Shown here piece by piece: positions 8,970 to 19,355 of a stretch of DNA of 64,000 nucleotides. Origin of the DNA: JAWLGJ01 sp041685145 (GTDB lineage: Bacteria; Pseudomonadota; Alphaproteobacteria; Rhodospirillales; Magnetospirillaceae); contig JAWLGJ010000003.1 in the NCBI GenBank assembly GCA_041685145.1, positions 49,141 through 113,140 on the forward strand, given 5' to 3'. The position numbers and the translations under genes are program-made. The notes under the pieces were generated by a model. It searched no databases. It was not told the DNA's origin and saw nothing but the letters and a program-made list of their open reading frames with translations. How positions within the stretch are numbered: the first letter of the stretch is position 1; each line of letters begins with the position of its first letter.

Positions 8970-10436
8970 ATGCTGGGCTGGCTCCACCGCTTGATGGCGC
9001 GCTTCGGCGTCGGCGGCGCCGGTGCCCGCGGCCACGCCGCCGGCGGCGGCGCCGACTATTTCGAGGGCCCCGACGCCGCCGTCGCGTTCAAGGCGCGCCT
9101 GGCGGAAATCCTCAAGCACCAGGGCACGGCGACCGCCGGTGCCGTCCACGCCGTCGAACTGGCCCGCCTGCGCCAGCGCCTGGGCGACACATGGCGCGAG
9201 AAGGGCGAGGCCGTCGAGGCCGGCGCCGCCAAGATCATCCAGCGCCATCTGGTGCAGGGTGACATCTTCACCAAATTCGACGGCCCCATTTTCCTGATCG
9301 TCTTCGCCAGCCTGACCAAGGAGAAGGCGACCCTGAAATGCGCCATGATAGCCGCCGAGATCGAGCGCCGCTATCTGGGCGAGGAGGGCAGCGGCACCGC
9401 CCCCGGCACCCTGGTGCGCGCCGCCGTCGCGCGTTTGGAGGACGGCCTGCGCATCGACACCATCGACCTGGGCGCGCTGGCGGCGCATGTCATCGCCGCC
9501 GACGCCGCCGAGGCCGCCGAGGACGCCCTGCGACCGCCGGCGCCGCCCGCAGCCGACGGCGCCGCGCCGCCGACCGAAACGCTGTTGGGCATCCTGCCGG
9601 CCGCCGGCCACAGCCAACTGCCGGAGATTCTGCGCCGCAAGCGCCGCGGCTGCGACGACGACCTCGGCTGGCGTCCCCTGCCACGCGAGGAGGGCATCGA
9701 CCTCTCCGGCACCCTGTTCTTCTACCGGCCCACCTGGAACGTGAAGCGGCAGGCGGTGTCGATGTTTCATCTCGTCGCGGAGCACCATGACGGCTGGGGC
9801 ACGCCGGTGCCCGAGCCCTGCGGCCCGGCGGGGCGGCTGGTGCTGGACGGCATGGTGGCGCGGCGCGTGCGCGACGACCTCGCCGTGCTCGCCGCCGCCG
9901 GTCGCAAGCTGCTGTTGAGCTTCCCGGTGCATTTCTCCAGCCTCGCCGATCCGCGCCATCGCCCGCAGATTCTGGGCGTTCTTCAGCAGATCCCCGAAGC
10001 GGGTCGCCAACTCCTCGTCGCCGAGATCGTCGCCTTGCCCGAGGGGGTGCCGGGGCTGCGCCTGTACGAGGCGGTGGCGGCGCTCACCCCGCATGTGCGG
10101 GTCGTCAATCTGCGCCTGCCGCTGGTCAACCCCAGCCTTACCGCCTTGCACGGCGTCCGCGCCACGGCGGTGGGGACGGAGCTGCCGGCCCACATCCCCA
10201 GCGAAGCGCAGGTTATCAAGTCCCTGGACGTCTTCGTCGCCCGCGCCGCCCGCAGCGGCCTGCACACTTATCTGCACAATGTGCGCTCCCTCAGCCTCGC
10301 CACCGCGGCCATCGGCGCCGGCTTCGACTATCTGGACGGCGACGCCATCGCGCGCACCGCCGACGAGCCCGGCCAGATGTATCGCTACAACACCGCCGAC
10401 ATCTATGCGCGGCTGTTCGCTGGCTCCGGCGTCTGA
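8970..10436 (+). CDS. Unassigned protein, possibly degenerate GGDEF-EAL
   Basis: I do not recognise this 488-residue protein with certainty. An N-terminal segment (about 85-140) has the spacing of a GGDEF domain (HLVQGDIFTKFDGPIFLIVF, then an AMIAAEIERRYL helix) but no GGDEF motif. The C-terminal part (about 305-480) reads like an EAL fold: LLLSFPVHFSSLADPR, LLVAEIVALP where an EAL enzyme has its glutamate strand, and LHTYLHNVRSLSLATAAIGA then GFDYLDGDAIA where it has the AEGVE and QGY regions. The metal-binding catalytic residues are not present, so a nucleotide-binding or protein-interaction role is more likely than catalysis. The gene starts 13 bases after a lone receiver gene. Confidence 0.7.
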   Translation: MLGWLHRLMARFGVGGAGARGHAAGGGADYFEGPDAAVAFKARLAEILKHQGTATAGAVHAVELARLRQRLGDTWREKGEAVEAGAAKIIQRHLVQGDIFTKFDGPIFLIVFASLTKEKATLKCAMIAAEIERRYLGEEGSGTAPGTLVRAAVARLEDGLRIDTIDLGALAAHVIAADAAEAAEDALRPPAPPAADGAAPPTETLLGILPAAGHSQLPEILRRKRRGCDDDLGWRPLPREEGIDLSGTLFFYRPTWNVKRQAVSMFHLVAEHHDGWGTPVPEPCGPAGRLVLDGMVARRVRDDLAVLAAAGRKLLLSFPVHFSSLADPRHRPQILGVLQQIPEAGRQLLVAEIVALPEGVPGLRLYEAVAALTPHVRVVNLRLPLVNPSLTALHGVRATAVGTELPAHIPSEAQVIKSLDVFVARAARSGLHTYLHNVRSLSLATAAIGAGFDYLDGDAIARTADEPGQMYRYNTADIYARLFAGSGV

Positions 10437-10514
10437 ACGGGCGACCCTTCCGCGCTTGCAAAACGGCGCCGGGGGCGTTACCTGCTGCGGTCGGTCGCCG
10501 CCGAAGGAACACCC

Positions 10515-11843
10515 ATGACCCCGCCCGCTCCCCGGATAGGAATCGTCAGCCTGGGCTGCCCCAAGGCGCTGGTGGATTCCGAGCGCATCCTCACCCGCCT
10601 GCGCGCCGAAGGCTATGAAATCTCGGGCAGCTACGAGGAGGCGGACGCGGTGATCGTCAACACCTGCGGCTTCCTCGATTCCGCCAAGCAGGAGTCGTTG
10701 CAGGCCATCGGCGAGGCCGTCGCCGAGAACGGGCGCGTCATCGTCACCGGCTGCATGGGCGGCGACGAGGCGGCCATTCGCGCCGTGCATCCGGCGGTGC
10801 TGGCGGTCACCGGCCCGCAGCAATACGAGGCGGTGGTGCGGGCGGTGCACGCCGCGGCGCCGCCGGCGCACGAGCCCTTCGCCGCCCTGGTGCCGCCCGA
10901 GGGCATCCGCCTGACGCCGCGCCACTACGCCTATGTCAAGATCGCCGAGGGCTGCAACCAGCGGTGCAGCTTCTGCATCATCCCGGCGCTGCGCGGCCCC
11001 CAGGTCAGCCGCCCGGTGGAGGAGGTCCTGCGCGAGGCCGAGCGTCTGGCCGCCGCCGGGGTGCGCGAGATCCTGGTGGTGGCGCAGGACACCGCCGCCT
11101 ACGGCACCGATCGCCGCCACGCCGCCGGCCGCTGGCGCGGCCGCGAGGTGCGGGCCCACATCGCCGACCTCGCCCGCGCCCTGGGCGAGCTGGGGGTGTG
11201 GGTGCGCCTGCACTACACCTATCCCTATCCGCATGTCGACGAGCTTGTGCCCCTGATGGCCGAGGGGCTGGTGCTGCCCTATCTGGACGTGCCCTTCCAG
11301 CACGCCAACCCGCGCGTGCTGAAGGCGATGCGGCGGCCGGCGCAACAGGAACGCACGCTGGAGCGCATCCGCCGCTGGCGGGCGCTGTGCCCCGACCTCA
11401 CCATCCGCTCGACCTTCATCGTCGGCTTCCCCGGCGAGACCGAGGGCGAGTTCGAGGATCTGCTTGACTGGCTGGAGGAGGCGCAACTGGAGCGCGCCGG
11501 CGCCTTTCGCTACGAGCCGGTGGCCGGCGCCGCCGCCAACGCGCTGGCCGATGCCGTCGATGCCGACGAGCGCGAGGACCGCTGGCACCGTTTCATGGAA
11601 ACGCAGCGCGGCATCAGCGCCGAGCGCATGGCGGCGCGGGTGGGGCGCGAGATGGCGGTGATCGTCGACGAGGCCGGCGAGGACGGCGCCATCGGCCGCA
11701 CCCAGGGCGACGCCCCCGAGGTCGACGGCTGCGTCCACCTCCCGAACGGCGCCCATCTGGCGCCGGGCGACATCGTGCGGGTGCGGATCACGGCCGCCGA
11801 CGATTACGACCTGTGGGGCGAGCCGCTCGCCCCGGCGGGCTAG
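10515..11843 (+). CDS. rimO: Ribosomal protein S12 methylthiotransferase RimO
   Basis: Radical-SAM enzyme that methylthiolates an aspartate of ribosomal protein S12. The 442-residue protein has the UPF0004 domain with three cysteines (SLGCPKALVDSE, VNTCGFLDSA, VTGCMGG), the radical-SAM cluster CNQRCSFCIIP (about 150-160) and a C-terminal TRAM domain (about 375-440). The GCPKALVDSE signature and length distinguish it from MiaB. It begins 78 bases after the preceding gene and is followed after 10 bases by waaA, so the two may be cotranscribed. Confidence 0.95.
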   Translation: MTPPAPRIGIVSLGCPKALVDSERILTRLRAEGYEISGSYEEADAVIVNTCGFLDSAKQESLQAIGEAVAENGRVIVTGCMGGDEAAIRAVHPAVLAVTGPQQYEAVVRAVHAAAPPAHEPFAALVPPEGIRLTPRHYAYVKIAEGCNQRCSFCIIPALRGPQVSRPVEEVLREAERLAAAGVREILVVAQDTAAYGTDRRHAAGRWRGREVRAHIADLARALGELGVWVRLHYTYPYPHVDELVPLMAEGLVLPYLDVPFQHANPRVLKAMRRPAQQERTLERIRRWRALCPDLTIRSTFIVGFPGETEGEFEDLLDWLEEAQLERAGAFRYEPVAGAAANALADAVDADEREDRWHRFMETQRGISAERMAARVGREMAVIVDEAGEDGAIGRTQGDAPEVDGCVHLPNGAHLAPGDIVRVRITAADDYDLWGEPLAPAG

Positions 11844-11853
11844 GCGGCGCCCC

Positions 11854-13182
11854 ATGCCCCGCCCCGGCCCGCCCCCCCTGCCGCTGCGCGCCTATCGCCT
11901 GCTGGGATGGGCGGCGACGCCGCTGATGGGGCTGGCGCTGCGGCGGCGGCTGGCGCGGGGCAAGGAGGAACCGGGGCGGTTGGGCGAGCGGCGGGGCGAG
12001 ACCGCCGGCCCTCGCCCGCCGGGGCGGCTGCTGTGGGTTCACGCCGCCAGCGTCGGCGAGACGCTGTCGGTGCTGCCGTTGATCGAGCGCCTCCAGGCCG
12101 CCCGGCCCGGGTTGTCGGTTCTGCTGACCACCGGCACCCGCACCTCGGCGCGGCTGGTGGCGGCGCGGGCGCCGCTCGTGCTGCATCGCTTCGTGCCCTG
12201 GGACTCGCCGCGCTGGGTGGCGCGATTCCTGGATGGGTGGCGCCCCGACGCGGCGCTGTGGGTGGAATCGGAGCTGTGGCCGACGCTGGTCGAGGCCGCC
12301 GCCGCCCACGACCTGCCGATGGCGCTGCTGAACGGGCGCATGTCGGCGCGCTCGTACCGGCGCTGGCGGCTGGCGCCGCGCTCGGCGCGCCACGTCCTCG
12401 CCTGCTTCGGCGTCATCCTGGGCCAGTCGCGCGACGACTGCCGCCGCCTGACCCGGCTTGCCGGGCGCGAGGTCGACTTCGCCGGCCATCTGAAGCACGC
12501 GGCGCCGCCGCTGCCGGCGGAGGAGGGCGAATTGCACCGGCTGCGCGCCGCCCTCGCCGGGCGGCGCCCGTGGCTGGCGGCCAGCACCCATTCCGGCGAG
12601 GAACTCATCGCCGCGCGCACCCACCGGGCGCTGCGCGCGCGCCACCCCGGTCTGCTGACCATCGTCATGCCGCGTCATCCCCATCGCGGCGCCGAGATCG
12701 CGTCCACTCTCGCCGCCGAGGGGTTGGCGGTGGCGCGGCGTGGCGCGGGCGAGGCACCGGGCGTCGACACCGACCTCTACCTCGTCGATACCGTCGGCGA
12801 GATGGGATTGTTCTGCCGACTGGCCGAGGCGGTGTTCGTGGGCAAGTCGCTGGTCGGCGGCGGCGGCCAGAACCCGCTGGAGCCGGCGCGGCTGGGCCGG
12901 CCGGTGCTGTTCGGCCCCGGCATGGAGAACTTCGCCGAGATCGCCGCCGCGATGACGGCGGCGGGCGCCGCGCGGCAGGTGGCGGACGCCGACGACCTGG
13001 CGCGAGGGCTGTCGGCCCTGCTGGCCGACCCCGCCCATTGCGCCGCCCAGGGCGAGGCCGCCCGCCGCTTCGCCGAGGACAGCGCCCAAGGCGTGTTGGA
13101 GGAGACCCTGCGCCGTCTGGCGCCGCTGTTCGACGACGCCCTCGGGCCCGCCTCGGCCGCTACGCCGTCAGCCAGGGTATGA
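11854..13182 (+). CDS. waaA: 3-deoxy-D-manno-octulosonic acid (Kdo) transferase
   Basis: GT30 glycosyltransferase that adds Kdo to lipid A precursors at the inner membrane. The 442-residue protein has the N-terminal glycosyltransferase domain with WVHAASVGETLS (catalytic glutamate region), TTGTRTSARL, PWDSPRWVARFL and ALWVESELWP, and the donor-binding half ends with GGGGQNPLEPARLGRPVLFGPG. The start follows rimO by 10 bases. The last 23 bases overlap the 3' end of the convergent AEC carrier gene. The N-terminal basic/hydrophobic stretch (RAYRLLGWAATPLMGLAL) is the usual membrane anchor. Confidence 0.94.
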   Translation: MPRPGPPPLPLRAYRLLGWAATPLMGLALRRRLARGKEEPGRLGERRGETAGPRPPGRLLWVHAASVGETLSVLPLIERLQAARPGLSVLLTTGTRTSARLVAARAPLVLHRFVPWDSPRWVARFLDGWRPDAALWVESELWPTLVEAAAAHDLPMALLNGRMSARSYRRWRLAPRSARHVLACFGVILGQSRDDCRRLTRLAGREVDFAGHLKHAAPPLPAEEGELHRLRAALAGRRPWLAASTHSGEELIAARTHRALRARHPGLLTIVMPRHPHRGAEIASTLAAEGLAVARRGAGEAPGVDTDLYLVDTVGEMGLFCRLAEAVFVGKSLVGGGGQNPLEPARLGRPVLFGPGMENFAEIAAAMTAAGAARQVADADDLARGLSALLADPAHCAAQGEAARRFAEDSAQGVLEETLRRLAPLFDDALGPASAATPSARV

Positions 13183-14110
13183 GCGCCGCCAGGACCGGCA
13201 CCGAAAGCACGGTGGTGGCGAGAATCAGCGCCGAGCCCTCGCGCTCGCCGACCTCGTAGCGCTGGGCCACCACGAACAGCCCCACCCCCACCGGCAGCGC
13301 CGACATCATCACGCAGACCGCCGCCCACAGGGGCGGCATCGGCGGCGCCACGGCGATCAGGCCCACGGCCAGCGCCGGCTGCACCAGCATCTTGAGCGCG
13401 ACGCCCAGCGCCAGCGCCCCCCGGCCGCCCGCCGCCGGCGCCGGTTGCCGAGGCTGCGTGGCCAGGAACAGCCCCAGCGAGAACAGCGCCGCCGGCCCCG
13501 CCGCCTGACCGATGATGTCGCAGAAGCTTTCCACCGCCCGCGGCACCGGCAGGCCGGTGAACGACACCGCCAGCCCCGCCACCGGCGCCACCAGCAGCGG
13601 GTTGCGCCCCAGCCCGGCGCCGACGTCGAGCAGCAGCCGCCAGATGCTGTCGGCGCGGGACTGCCCGGCCTCGATCAGGGCCAGAACCACCGCCACCAGC
13701 GCCGAGGCGGTGATGACGGTGGCGATGATCGCCGGCAGGGCGCCGCTGTCGCCGAAGGCGACCAGCGCCAAGGGAATGCCCATGTGGCCGGTGTTGGGGT
13801 AGCTGGCCGCCATCGCGAACAGGGCGTTGCGGTCCAGCGGCAGCGCCAGGGCCGTCCGCCCCAGCCCCAGGGCGAGGGCGAAGGTGCCGAACTGGGCGCC
13901 GGCAAAGGCCAGGATGAAGGGCCAGAACAGGATCGCTTCGGGCTCGACCCGCGCCAAGGCGATGAACAACAGCGGCGGCAGCGCGAAGTTGAAGACGAAG
14001 GTGTTGAGCGTGCGGCTGCCGCCCGCGTCCAGCAGGCCCATGCGCCCGGCGAGGAAGCCGGCGCCCATGATGGCGAAAACGGGCAGAACGACGGTGATCA
14101 GCGACTGCAT
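13160..14110 (-). CDS. AEC-family transporter (auxin efflux carrier-like)
   Basis: Polytopic inner-membrane protein of 316 residues with about ten helices arranged as two five-helix halves. The N-terminus (LPVFAIMGAGFLAGRMGLLD, then LNTFVFNFALPPLLF) is typical of the Mem_trans/AEC family, which moves organic acids or amino-acid derivatives; the substrate cannot be read from sequence. Its 3' end overlaps waaA by 23 bases in convergent orientation. It is monocistronic, with the divergent cytochrome c peroxidase promoter region upstream. Confidence 0.88.
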   Translation of the reverse strand: MQSLITVVLPVFAIMGAGFLAGRMGLLDAGGSRTLNTFVFNFALPPLLFIALARVEPEAILFWPFILAFAGAQFGTFALALGLGRTALALPLDRNALFAMAASYPNTGHMGIPLALVAFGDSGALPAIIATVITASALVAVVLALIEAGQSRADSIWRLLLDVGAGLGRNPLLVAPVAGLAVSFTGLPVPRAVESFCDIIGQAAGPAALFSLGLFLATQPRQPAPAAGGRGALALGVALKMLVQPALAVGLIAVAPPMPPLWAAVCVMMSALPVGVGLFVVAQRYEVGEREGSALILATTVLSVPVLAALIPWLTA

Positions 14111-14276
14111 CGCCGGACCCTAGGCCAGCCGCCCGCGGCCGCATACCCGCCTTTCGCATGATGGACCCGCGGCCGCCGATGGCGGATTCTGCGCGGTCCC
14201 CCGCGCCAACGCGCCGCCCAGGCAGCCATGCAGCCGACGCGCCCCTCTCATGCATGGAATTAGAACACTTCTTATG

Positions 14277-14304
14277 TTGACGGCATTATCCACACGAATA
14301 TTAT
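14277..14304 (+). promoter_or_regulatory. Sigma-70-type promoter upstream of cytochrome c peroxidase
   Basis: TTGACG (14277-14282) and TATTAT (14299-14304) are separated by 16 bases, in a local AT-rich patch 54 bases before the gene. This is one of the best hexamer pairs in the window. No FNR-type TTGAT-N4-ATCAA box was seen next to it. Confidence 0.6.
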
Positions 14305-14357
14305 GGCTTTCGGTCACGCGCGCGGCCGCCATTCACGGACCTAAGGGGGATAACCAG

Positions 14358-15389
14358 ATGAGGTCGATACCTGCACTGGTGGGGGGAGCCTTGTTGCTGA
14401 TACCCACCATGAGCGCCGCCGACGAGTTGATGGACACCGCGCGCCAGATGTTCGAGCCGATTCCGTCGGTGCTGCCCGAGGTGAAGGGCAACGCGGTGAC
14501 GCGGACACGGGTGGAATTGGGCAAGATGCTGTTCTTCGAGCCGCGCCTGTCCGCCTCGCACCTGCTGAGCTGCAACACCTGCCACAATATTGGCCTGGGC
14601 GGCGACGACGACCTGCCGACCTCGATCGGCCACGGCTGGCAGAAGGGGCCGCGCAACGCGCCGACGGTCTACAACGCCGTCTTCAACATCGCCCAGTTCT
14701 GGGACGGCCGCGCCAGCGACCTGAAGGAGCAGGCGAAGGGCCCCATCCAGGCCAGCGTCGAGATGAACAACACGCCCGACCAGGTGGTCGCGACGCTGAA
14801 GAGCATTCCGGAATACGTCGAGGCCTTTGAAGTCGCCTTCCCCAACGAGGACGATCCGGTGACCTTCGATAACGTGGCGATGGCCATCGAGGCCTTCGAG
14901 GCCACCCTGATCACCCCGGCCTCTCGCTTCGACCAGTTCTTGGAGGGCAACGCCAACGCCCTGACCGCCGACGAAAAGGAAGGGCTGCGGCTGTTCGTCG
15001 ACACCGGCTGCGCGTCGTGCCACAACGGCGTCAATGTCGGCGGCAACGGCTATCACCCCTTCGGCGTGGTCGAGAAGCCCGGCGGCGAGCTGCTGCCCGA
15101 GGACGACAAGGGCCGTTTCGCGGTGACCGAGACCGCCACCGACGAATACGTCTTCCGCGCCCCGCCGCTGCGCAACATCGCGCTGACGGCGCCCTATTTC
15201 CACACCGGCGCGGTCTGGGATCTGAAGCAGGCGGTGGCGATCATGGCCGAGAGCCAGCTTGGCGCCGACCTCAATGACGACGAGGTTGCCAAGATCACCG
15301 CCTTCCTGAAGACGCTGAACGGCGAGATGCCGCGGGTCGACTACCCGATCCTGCCGGCCAGCACCGCCGCGACGCCGAAGCCGCGGTAA
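14358..15389 (+). CDS. Di-haem cytochrome c peroxidase
   Basis: Periplasmic enzyme that reduces hydrogen peroxide with electrons from small cytochromes c. The 343-residue precursor has a signal peptide (MRSIPALVGGALLLIPTMSA, cleaved before ADE) and two c-type haem sites, CNTCH (about 74-78) and CASCH (about 217-221), in the order and spacing of the CcpA/MauG superfamily. The segment ending YFHTGAVWDLKQAV is the usual peroxidase C-terminal region. The ATG at 14358 has an AAGGGGGA ribosome site; longer in-frame starts would bury the signal peptide. It is followed by a strong terminator. A small cytochrome c encoded near 30 kb could be a partner, but the genes are unlinked. Confidence 0.93.
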   Translation: MRSIPALVGGALLLIPTMSAADELMDTARQMFEPIPSVLPEVKGNAVTRTRVELGKMLFFEPRLSASHLLSCNTCHNIGLGGDDDLPTSIGHGWQKGPRNAPTVYNAVFNIAQFWDGRASDLKEQAKGPIQASVEMNNTPDQVVATLKSIPEYVEAFEVAFPNEDDPVTFDNVAMAIEAFEATLITPASRFDQFLEGNANALTADEKEGLRLFVDTGCASCHNGVNVGGNGYHPFGVVEKPGGELLPEDDKGRFAVTETATDEYVFRAPPLRNIALTAPYFHTGAVWDLKQAVAIMAESQLGADLNDDEVAKITAFLKTLNGEMPRVDYPILPASTAATPKPR

Positions 15390-15422
15390 TTCGACCGGAC
15401 GGAGGGGGAACTTCCGGTCAGG

Positions 15423-15453
15423 CGGGGAGGGCGGTCGCCCTCCCCGTTTTTTT
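15423..15453 (+). terminator. Rho-independent terminator after cytochrome c peroxidase
   Basis: A perfect ten-base-pair GC stem (15423-15432 with 15437-15446) with a four-base GGTC loop is followed by seven T residues (15447-15453). It ends exactly where the convergent DUF488 gene ends, so it separates the two units. Confidence 0.9.
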
Positions 15454-15921
15454 ATCCCGCCGCACCGGGCCGCACGCTCAGATGGCACGGATCGACGCTC
15501 ATGATCCGGCCCAGGCGTTCCGCCACCAGGCTGCGATGGCAGCGCGCCGCGTCGGCCTCCAGGCACATCAGGCAGGCGGTGGATTCGGCGGCGATCGCCG
15601 CCAGGCGTTCCAGATCGGCGCGCGCTTCCGCGCCGTCGAGATGCGCCGCCATGATGCGCTCGAAGGCGGCGCGGTCGCCGCCCCGCGCCGCGTCCCGGCC
15701 GGCCTTCGGCGTGCCCAGGCCCGGCAGATGGACATAGCCCAGTCCCGCCTGCGCCAGCGCCGCCGACAGCGGCTCGCGCCCGAACTCCCGCCGGCGCGAC
15801 CGCGGCACCGCCCGCACGTCGACCACCACCTCCACGCCCGCCTCCGCCAGGGTGGCGATGAAGTCCTCCCGCCTGGCCTTCTCGTACCCGATCGTGGCCA
15901 GTTTCCGCGTCATCACGGGCA

Positions 15922-15922
<1 letters not shown>
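15452..15922 (-). CDS. DUF488 family protein
   Basis: Small soluble protein (156 residues) of the DUF488 family, whose function is not established. Recognisable features are the start KLATIGYEKARREDF, the DVRAVPRSRRREF segment, HLPGLGTPK and the cysteine-histidine end LMCLEADAARCHRSLVAE, which looks able to bind a metal or a nucleic acid. The ATG shares its A with the uvrB stop (TGATG), so translation is coupled to uvrB and the protein may be made alongside DNA repair. The end abuts the terminator of the convergent peroxidase gene. Confidence 0.88.
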
Positions 15923-18054
<2,132 letters not shown>

Positions 18055-18132
18055 GCGCGAGAATATGCGCGCTTGGCGCCGCGATTGCCAGTCGGAGAGT
18101 ACCCTGAGACCCCGGCCGGGCGCTCGCTCCGC

Positions 18133-19122
18133 CTAATCGCGCGTCAGGGGCAGGCGAAGCTCGAAGGTGGTGCCGCGGCCGCCGGCGAACCGGCACTCGC
18201 CGCCCAACTGGCGGCTCAGTCCAGCCATCAGGCGCATCCCGAAGGAGGGCGCGTGCTCGGTGTCGAGGCTGTCCGGCAGGCCGGGGCCGTCGTCGCGCAC
18301 CCGCAGCAAAGCGGCGCCGTCCCGGCTTTGCAGGCTCACCCACACATGGCGCGCCCCGGCGGCGTGCTTGAGGGCGTTCATCACCGCCTCGTTGACCAGC
18401 ATCGCAAAGGGCACCGCGTCGGTGCGCGGCAGGTCCACCGGCTCGGCCCGCACCCGGATGCGCGGCGCCGCGGCCCCCGGCGCCAGGCTGCGGCACAGGG
18501 CGTCCAGGAGGTCGGCCAGGTTGACGGTGTCGCCCTCGCCCACATGCAGGATTTCGTGCGCCAGGGCCATCGCGTTGATGCGGCTCAGCGCCTCGTCGAA
18601 AAGGCTTTGCGCCTCGGCGGAAACCGCGTTGCGGCCGATATTGAGCACGCAGGACAGCATCTGCATGTCGTTCTTGATGCGGTGGTGGGCCTCGCGCAGC
18701 AGCAGGCGCTGGAAGGCCACCGCCTCCTCCAGCCGCGCGCGCCGGCGGTGATGGTGCAGGGCGATGCGCACCGCCGCCAGCAGCGGTTCGTCCCCCACCG
18801 GGCGCGGCAGGATGCTGACGGCGCCGCCGTCCGCCAGCTCGACGGCCCGCCGCCACGCCTCCGCCTGGGCGCGGGCGTCGGTGAGCACCACCAGCGGCGG
18901 CCGCGGGGCGTCGGCGAAGCCCTCGTCGAGAACGCGGCGCAGGCAGCGGTCATCCAGCACCGCCGCGCCCGCCCCCGCGGCGGCGGCCGCGCGCAAGGCG
19001 GCGCCATCGTGGCACAGATCCCACGCATAGCCGTGGCGCGCCAGCACCGGTCCCGCCTCGTCGGCGGCGGTGGTGCCGCAGACGATGATCCTCCGGGGCG
19101 GGTCCGGATGCGCTGGGGTCAT
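18133..19122 (-). CDS. HisKA_2-type sensor histidine kinase with N-terminal pseudo-receiver
   Basis: Cytoplasmic two-component kinase of 329 residues. The C-terminal half has the HisKA_2 phosphoacceptor helix (LLLREAHHRIKNDMQML, about 175-191) and an HATPase with FAMLVNEAVMNALKHA (N box), RDDGPG and GGRGTTFELRLP. The first 150 residues fold-match a receiver (RRIIVCGTT, GAAVLDD, LVVLTDA, VSILPRPVGDEP), but the early acidic pair is missing and the conserved lysine is an arginine, so it is probably a non-phosphorylated sensor or partner domain. The ATG at 19122 gives this domain a natural start. uvrB lies downstream and a Crp-type regulator diverges upstream. Confidence 0.88.
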   Translation of the reverse strand: MTPAHPDPPRRIIVCGTTAADEAGPVLARHGYAWDLCHDGAALRAAAAAGAGAAVLDDRCLRRVLDEGFADAPRPPLVVLTDARAQAEAWRRAVELADGGAVSILPRPVGDEPLLAAVRIALHHHRRRARLEEAVAFQRLLLREAHHRIKNDMQMLSCVLNIGRNAVSAEAQSLFDEALSRINAMALAHEILHVGEGDTVNLADLLDALCRSLAPGAAAPRIRVRAEPVDLPRTDAVPFAMLVNEAVMNALKHAAGARHVWVSLQSRDGAALLRVRDDGPGLPDSLDTEHAPSFGMRLMAGLSRQLGGECRFAGGRGTTFELRLPLTRD

Positions 19123-19137
19123 ATATCGCCCGTCATA

Positions 19138-19166
19138 GTTATAATGAAGGATACCAAAACACGCAA
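19138..19166 (-). promoter_or_regulatory. Candidate promoter of the HisKA_2 kinase gene
   Basis: On the minus strand TTGCGT (19166-19161) and TATAAC (19143-19138) are spaced by 17 bases. The predicted start of transcription falls only about ten bases before the ATG, which would give a nearly leaderless message; this lowers confidence. Confidence 0.4.
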
Positions 19167-19270
19167 AAGTAGGGCAATGATACGGCAAACGAAGGTGTCT
19201 GTCACCTTCCTTTGTCGATTTGCGACTCTTGGTGGGGTTTTCCGTTCGACCGATGCGACCCAATCCGTTT

Positions 19271-19282
19271 GGACATATGTCC
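19271..19282. promoter_or_regulatory. Perfect 12-bp palindrome in the kinase/Crp intergenic region
   Basis: GGACATATGTCC is a perfect dyad midway between the divergent kinase and Crp-type genes, 74 bases before the Crp-type ATG. It is a candidate operator, possibly for the Crp-type protein itself, although it differs from the CRP/FNR half-sites TGTGA and TTGAT. Confidence 0.4.
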
Positions 19283-19355
19283 GGGACACCCGGAGGGCAA
19301 ACGCGAATGATTGGTTTGCGCTTGATTGGCACCCGCCCGGCAACACATAAGTCAT

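Noticed and set aside
18055..18132. Search for an SOS box before uvrB
   Set aside because: Neither GAAC-N7-GAAC nor GTTC-N7-GTTC is present in these bases.
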